Below, piece after piece: positions 13,758 to 16,724 of a stretch of 16,724 nucleotides of DNA. Source of the DNA: JAWPMT01 sp964653795 (GTDB lineage: Bacteria > Bacteroidota > Bacteroidia > Cytophagales > Cyclobacteriaceae); assembly GCA_964653795.1 (NCBI GenBank), contig CAZZHO010000091.1:1-16724 (forward strand), read 5' to 3'. Within the stretch, counting starts at the first letter, position 1. Each line of letters begins with the position of its first letter. Under the pieces are notes generated by a model. It ran no database searches. It saw only the letters and a list, made by a program, of their open reading frames with translations, and was not told the DNA's origin. Position numbers and translations under genes: made by a program.

Positions 13758-16577
13758 CTACACCAGATCAATTGGTAATAATATTGTGACTTGTGTTCCT
13801 TTCCCTGGTTGACTGGATATGGTAAGATCAGTGTTGGATTTATAGTGCTCGCCGATCAGCTGAATTCGTTCTTTTACAAGTGCGATTCCCAAGGAGGTTT
13901 CATCTTGTTTTTGGCTACTGTCAAATCCGATGCCATTATCTTTCAACTGTATTCGTAGCATCTCACCTTTTCTTTTGAAACTTAGCGAAATGATACCTTT
14001 CTCCTTTTGTACTATGCCGTGCCAAATGGCATTTTCTACGAAGGGCTGAATCACCATCGTAGGAATAAAAGTTTCATATGGATCGATACCTTCCTCAATA
14101 CGCAGATCGAACTGAAAGGAATCTCCTGTTCTGATTTTTTCAATTTCAATGTAACGATCTATAAGTGTTATTTCCTGGTGAATGGAGAGCGTTAGTTTCC
14201 TTGAAAAATGTAAAATGTCCCTGATATGGTGACTATACATTGTCAGATAAGACTCTGCAGCGTCGTTCTCATTACGCAGAATAAACCGTTTGATGGAGTT
14301 GAGCACATTGAACAAGAAGTGTGGATTGATTTGTGATCTCAATGCTTGTAGTTGCGCTTCTACTTTATCGGCCGCAAGCTTGGCTTTTGCTCTTCGATTT
14401 TTGGTGGCACGCTGATACCCTAGATAGCCAAGCGAAAGACTGGTTGCCACAAGCATGAGTTGAAACCATATCGTGGACCAGAATGGAGGGGAAATAGTGA
14501 GTGGAAATACTGCGGCCTTTGTCCATTTACTGTTTTTCGATTTTGCCCGAACTTCGAATTGATAATTCCCAGGTTGCGTATTCGTAAATATCGCTTGTCG
14601 ATCTGATGTTTCTATCCACACGCCTTCCTGACCATTCTTTTTAAGTCTATAGCCATAGATGAGATTGTCGACGTTTTGGTAATTCAAGGCCACAAAACCG
14701 AATTTCAATGTTTGTACATCATGAGGTAACTCCTTTTTTGGTTGATAGCTGATGGTAGAATCATCAATATTTACCTCGTGGATATAGAGAGGGAATTGAT
14801 TGGATTCTTCAAAGTTAGTGTTGGCGGAGAAGTAGGCGAGACCATCTTCTGTGCCTACATAAATGGTGTCATTGAACCACTCCACATCATGGACCAAATT
14901 AGAAGGTAGGCCATGTTCTTCAGTAATACTGTGAATAATATATCCTCCGGTTTTAAGAAGAGTGATCTTGTTGAGGCCTTTATTCGTTGTTATCCAAAGA
15001 TTAGAGTCTTGAAACGCCAGTCGCCTACAGATGTTCGAAAGCAGCCCTTGTTGAGTTGTTATTTGTGTAAGGCTATCTCGCCATTTCAATATTACACCAC
15101 TACCTCCAGTTGCCAGAAAAATCGAGTCAGAAGATTGGAAGGCCATATCCCAAATGCGAGTTTTCAAAATGGGGCTTTTTTTCGAGAAATCATATATGGA
15201 ATCTTCTAAGACTAGAAATAAGCCCTCATCTGCAGCAAGCCATAGAGAGTCTTTTTCTACAAAAAGCTTTCGGCCTCCACCGTGCTTAATAGCTATATTT
15301 TGGAACTTATCGTCACTGTTTATTGCCCTCTTACTCTGGATAGTAGCATCGAACTCTTTTCTTGAAATACTTGCTATGTAATCATTGACAGAAACTTGTA
15401 TATAGCGATCTCTTTCTATTGCAAATTCTCTCGCTCGAAGGGAGAAACTATATTGATGTTTGCCTCTGAGAATATAGTCTTTGCTAGTTAGGTAAATAAT
15501 GCTGGAATCATAAGGTGTTATTTTATAAATAGGCTCTCCTCTCAATTTTTCGCTCTCAAATTGCAATTCCATCCTTCCAGTAGAGGTAATAGCGCTTACA
15601 GCTACTTCATCATGATGAATGTATAGTTTATCCTTAATTTTTACGAGCCTACTGACTTTTTTGAAGTAAGGCGATTTCTTTATTACTTGTTTTTTACTTT
15701 GGAGCAGTCCATGATCAAGAGAGGTTATCCAAAGATTATCTTCATTGTCAATCAATGCATTTGATGCATTACTTACATTGGTGATTCTAACAAATTCGAA
15801 ATCTGTTGAGTCAATTGTGTGAACGGCTTTATTGGTTAGTAGGAACGCCTTATTACTAGTCTTGGTTAGATTCAGAATTAAAGAACCATTTTTAAGGGAG
15901 CGATAGCTATGAGATTGAGCTATTGGATCGAAAATAACTATCGAATCAGATCTACCGCAATGGCTAATCAGGCGGCTATTGAGTTCAATCCAATGAACAA
16001 GTGGTGAACCGACTAGACCAGTTTCTCCAATATGCTCTAAGTAATTGTTTGTAATTCTATAACTCAAATGTGTTAAGCCGTAGACTTCCCCATTTGTTGA
16101 AAAAGGTTGAACATGAAAATCGGCATGAGGAGGATAAGACAATACAATGGCAGTATCAGGCTTTAAGATCTTTATTTTATCAGAGCCACTGATATAGATG
16201 TTATTATCCCATTCACGAATAGAAACTATTCGTCTACTTTCATCAAGACCTTCAAGGTCGTGTGTGTTATCAGAATTGAAAATGGAGTCATTTTGAATAT
16301 AAGAAAATCGACCATTGAACGTATATAGCCAAATCCTATCTCGACTGTCTTTAAAAAAATTAATAATCTCATTGTCCGGAAGTCCATCCTCTATCGTATA
16401 GTTTTTGAACTCATATCCATCAAATCGAGAAACACCTGCGTCGGTAGCTATCCAGATATAACCCCGATCATCTTGCTCTACTGCATATACGAAGTTGCTC
16501 GGTAGCCCATCTTCAATTGTGTATTGGGTGAACTCATCTCTTGGGATAAGTTGACTAAAGCTGGCGAAGTAGAGCAA
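13758..16577 (-). CDS. Sensor histidine kinase, Reg_prop propeller + Y_Y_Y + TM + LytS-type kinase (first kinase of operon); start uncertain, non-ATG
   Basis: This is the full-length paralogue of the kinase downstream. The stated start is the TTG at 16577-16575 (MLYFASFSQ...), which leaves only half a signal peptide. The frame stays open to 16700 and encodes NKCKLLLSYIGVLLYFASFS just before QLIPRDEF, a full signal peptide. The true start is therefore upstream, yet no ATG or in-frame GTG exists there. Numbered from the TTG, the protein has a propeller (about 10-585) with four clear Reg_prop repeats (YTIEDGLPSNF, YTIEDGLPDNE, ITTQQGLLSN, ITEEHGLPSN). A Y_Y_Y domain (about 622-690) and one TM helix (703-719) follow. 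The His_kinase domain has QINPHFLFNVLNS (H753), and the ATPase has N849 in QPFVENAIWHG, DNGIGF (880-885) and SLGIALVKERI. The key residues are intact, so it should be an active kinase. It heads the operon. Confidence 0.88.
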   Translation of the reverse strand: MLYFASFSQLIPRDEFTQYTIEDGLPSNFVYAVEQDDRGYIWIATDAGVSRFDGYEFKNYTIEDGLPDNEIINFFKDSRDRIWLYTFNGRFSYIQNDSIFNSDNTHDLEGLDESRRIVSIREWDNNIYISGSDKIKILKPDTAIVLSYPPHADFHVQPFSTNGEVYGLTHLSYRITNNYLEHIGETGLVGSPLVHWIELNSRLISHCGRSDSIVIFDPIAQSHSYRSLKNGSLILNLTKTSNKAFLLTNKAVHTIDSTDFEFVRITNVSNASNALIDNEDNLWITSLDHGLLQSKKQVIKKSPYFKKVSRLVKIKDKLYIHHDEVAVSAITSTGRMELQFESEKLRGEPIYKITPYDSSIIYLTSKDYILRGKHQYSFSLRAREFAIERDRYIQVSVNDYIASISRKEFDATIQSKRAINSDDKFQNIAIKHGGGRKLFVEKDSLWLAADEGLFLVLEDSIYDFSKKSPILKTRIWDMAFQSSDSIFLATGGSGVILKWRDSLTQITTQQGLLSNICRRLAFQDSNLWITTNKGLNKITLLKTGGYIIHSITEEHGLPSNLVHDVEWFNDTIYVGTEDGLAYFSANTNFEESNQFPLYIHEVNIDDSTISYQPKKELPHDVQTLKFGFVALNYQNVDNLIYGYRLKKNGQEGVWIETSDRQAIFTNTQPGNYQFEVRAKSKNSKWTKAAVFPLTISPPFWSTIWFQLMLVATSLSLGYLGYQRATKNRRAKAKLAADKVEAQLQALRSQINPHFLFNVLNSIKRFILRNENDAAESYLTMYSHHIRDILHFSRKLTLSIHQEITLIDRYIEIEKIRTGDSFQFDLRIEEGIDPYETFIPTMVIQPFVENAIWHGIVQKEKGIISLSFKRKGEMLRIQLKDNGIGFDSSQKQDETSLGIALVKERIQLIGEHYKSNTDLTISSQPGKGTQVTILLPIDLV

Positions 16578-16649
16578 TACTCCTATATAAGATAATAAGA
16601 GTTTACACTTATTGCTTCCGACTGCTCCGAAGCTTGATCTTAGGCGAAT
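16578..16649 (-). other. In-frame 5' extension of the first sensor kinase, encoding its signal peptide
   Basis: Read on the minus strand, codons from 16649 (ATT) down to 16578 continue the kinase frame without a stop. They supply the positively charged n-region (RLR..., NKCK) and hydrophobic core (LLLSYIGV) of a signal peptide whose end lies within the called CDS. Upstream non-ATG candidates are ATT at 16649-16647 and ATT at 16661-16659. The first in-frame stop is TAA at 16703-16701. There is no ATG in any minus-strand frame between the window end and the TTG at 16577. Confidence 0.6.
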
Positions 16650-16680
16650 TAGGGTCTTAATAGGAAACCAGGTCGTTTTG

Positions 16681-16710
16681 ATTTGAACTAAATACGCTAT
16701 TTAGTCAAAT
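16681..16710. promoter_or_regulatory. AT-rich inverted repeat (operator-like dyad) at the head of the kinase operon
   Basis: On the plus strand ATTTGAACTAAATA (16681-16694) and TATTTAGTCAAAT (16698-16710) are inverted copies around a CGC centre. The arms match perfectly apart from one extra A in the left arm, and the inner 8 bp (ACTAAATA/TATTTAGT) are perfect. No T-run follows on either strand, so a terminator is unlikely. The position, just upstream of the first kinase, fits an operator or a 5' leader hairpin. The binding protein is unknown, and it does not look like the direct repeats bound by LytTR regulators. Confidence 0.45.
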
Positions 16711-16724
16711 AAATATAACCCTGC

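Noticed and set aside
13510..16560. Recent gene conversion between the two sensor kinases at their 5' ends
   Set aside because: The proteins are nearly identical there, but a hand count gives about 32 differences in about 181 bases, mostly synonymous. Purifying selection explains the match better than recent copying.
16600..16724. LytTR-type direct-repeat binding site upstream of the kinase operon
   Set aside because: Only a single partial match (TTAGTTCAA) was seen and no second repeat at the expected spacing, so autoregulation by the operon's regulator is not supported by sequence.
1..16724. CRISPR array, insertion sequence, integrase, tRNA or rRNA
   Set aside because: No regularly spaced repeats, transposase- or integrase-like reading frames or recognisable tRNA/rRNA sequences were seen. 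The repetitive look of 4200-9800 comes from Asp-box coding repeats.

Overview
The window looks like chromosomal DNA from a member of the Bacteroidota, most likely a marine Cytophagales-type bacterium. This is inferred from gene content, not from a marker gene. It carries LytS/LytTR two-component genes with Reg_prop/Y_Y_Y periplasmic propeller sensors, a 7TM-type hybrid histidine kinase and secreted sortilin/BNR-like propeller proteins. Coding is moderately AT-rich and clear Shine-Dalgarno sites are lacking.

Positions 1-7255 are on the plus strand. They hold the 3' part of a Gfo/Idh/MocA-family oxidoreductase (cut by the window edge), a complete 763-aa hybrid histidine kinase (possible sugar-binding-like sensor domain, 7 TM segments, HisKA, HATPase, REC), then a two-gene unit 19 bp apart: a secreted LolA-like protein and a 1026-aa secreted Asp-box propeller protein.

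Positions 7324-9816 are on the minus strand. They encode a second, diverged paralogue of that propeller protein. The two paralogues converge on one perfect 17-bp inverted repeat that should terminate transcription from both sides. The minus-strand paralogue is interrupted by a 100-N assembly gap. Alignment to its neighbour shows that this gap stands for about 0.85 kb of missing coding sequence, so the real protein should be near 1080 aa.

Positions 9817-10152 form the only long non-coding stretch. Besides a 5' region for the propeller gene, it contains an intrinsic terminator and a 120-nt rod-like imperfect hairpin on the minus strand. This could be a small RNA or a structured 3' UTR.

Positions 10153-16724 are a minus-strand operon of unusual make-up: two tandem, full-length paralogous propeller sensor kinases (LytS type) followed by a single LytTR response regulator. 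The genes are packed with zero or one-base overlaps (TAG|ATG and TAATG). The first kinase has no ATG available for its signal peptide. An AT-rich dyad lies at the head of the operon. The likely logic is that two membrane sensors with differing periplasmic propellers feed one DNA-binding regulator. The target genes and the ligand are not visible from the sequence.

I see no CRISPR array, insertion sequence, tRNA or rRNA. The most interesting parts are the twin-sensor operon, its non-ATG start and upstream dyad, and the structured RNA candidate.
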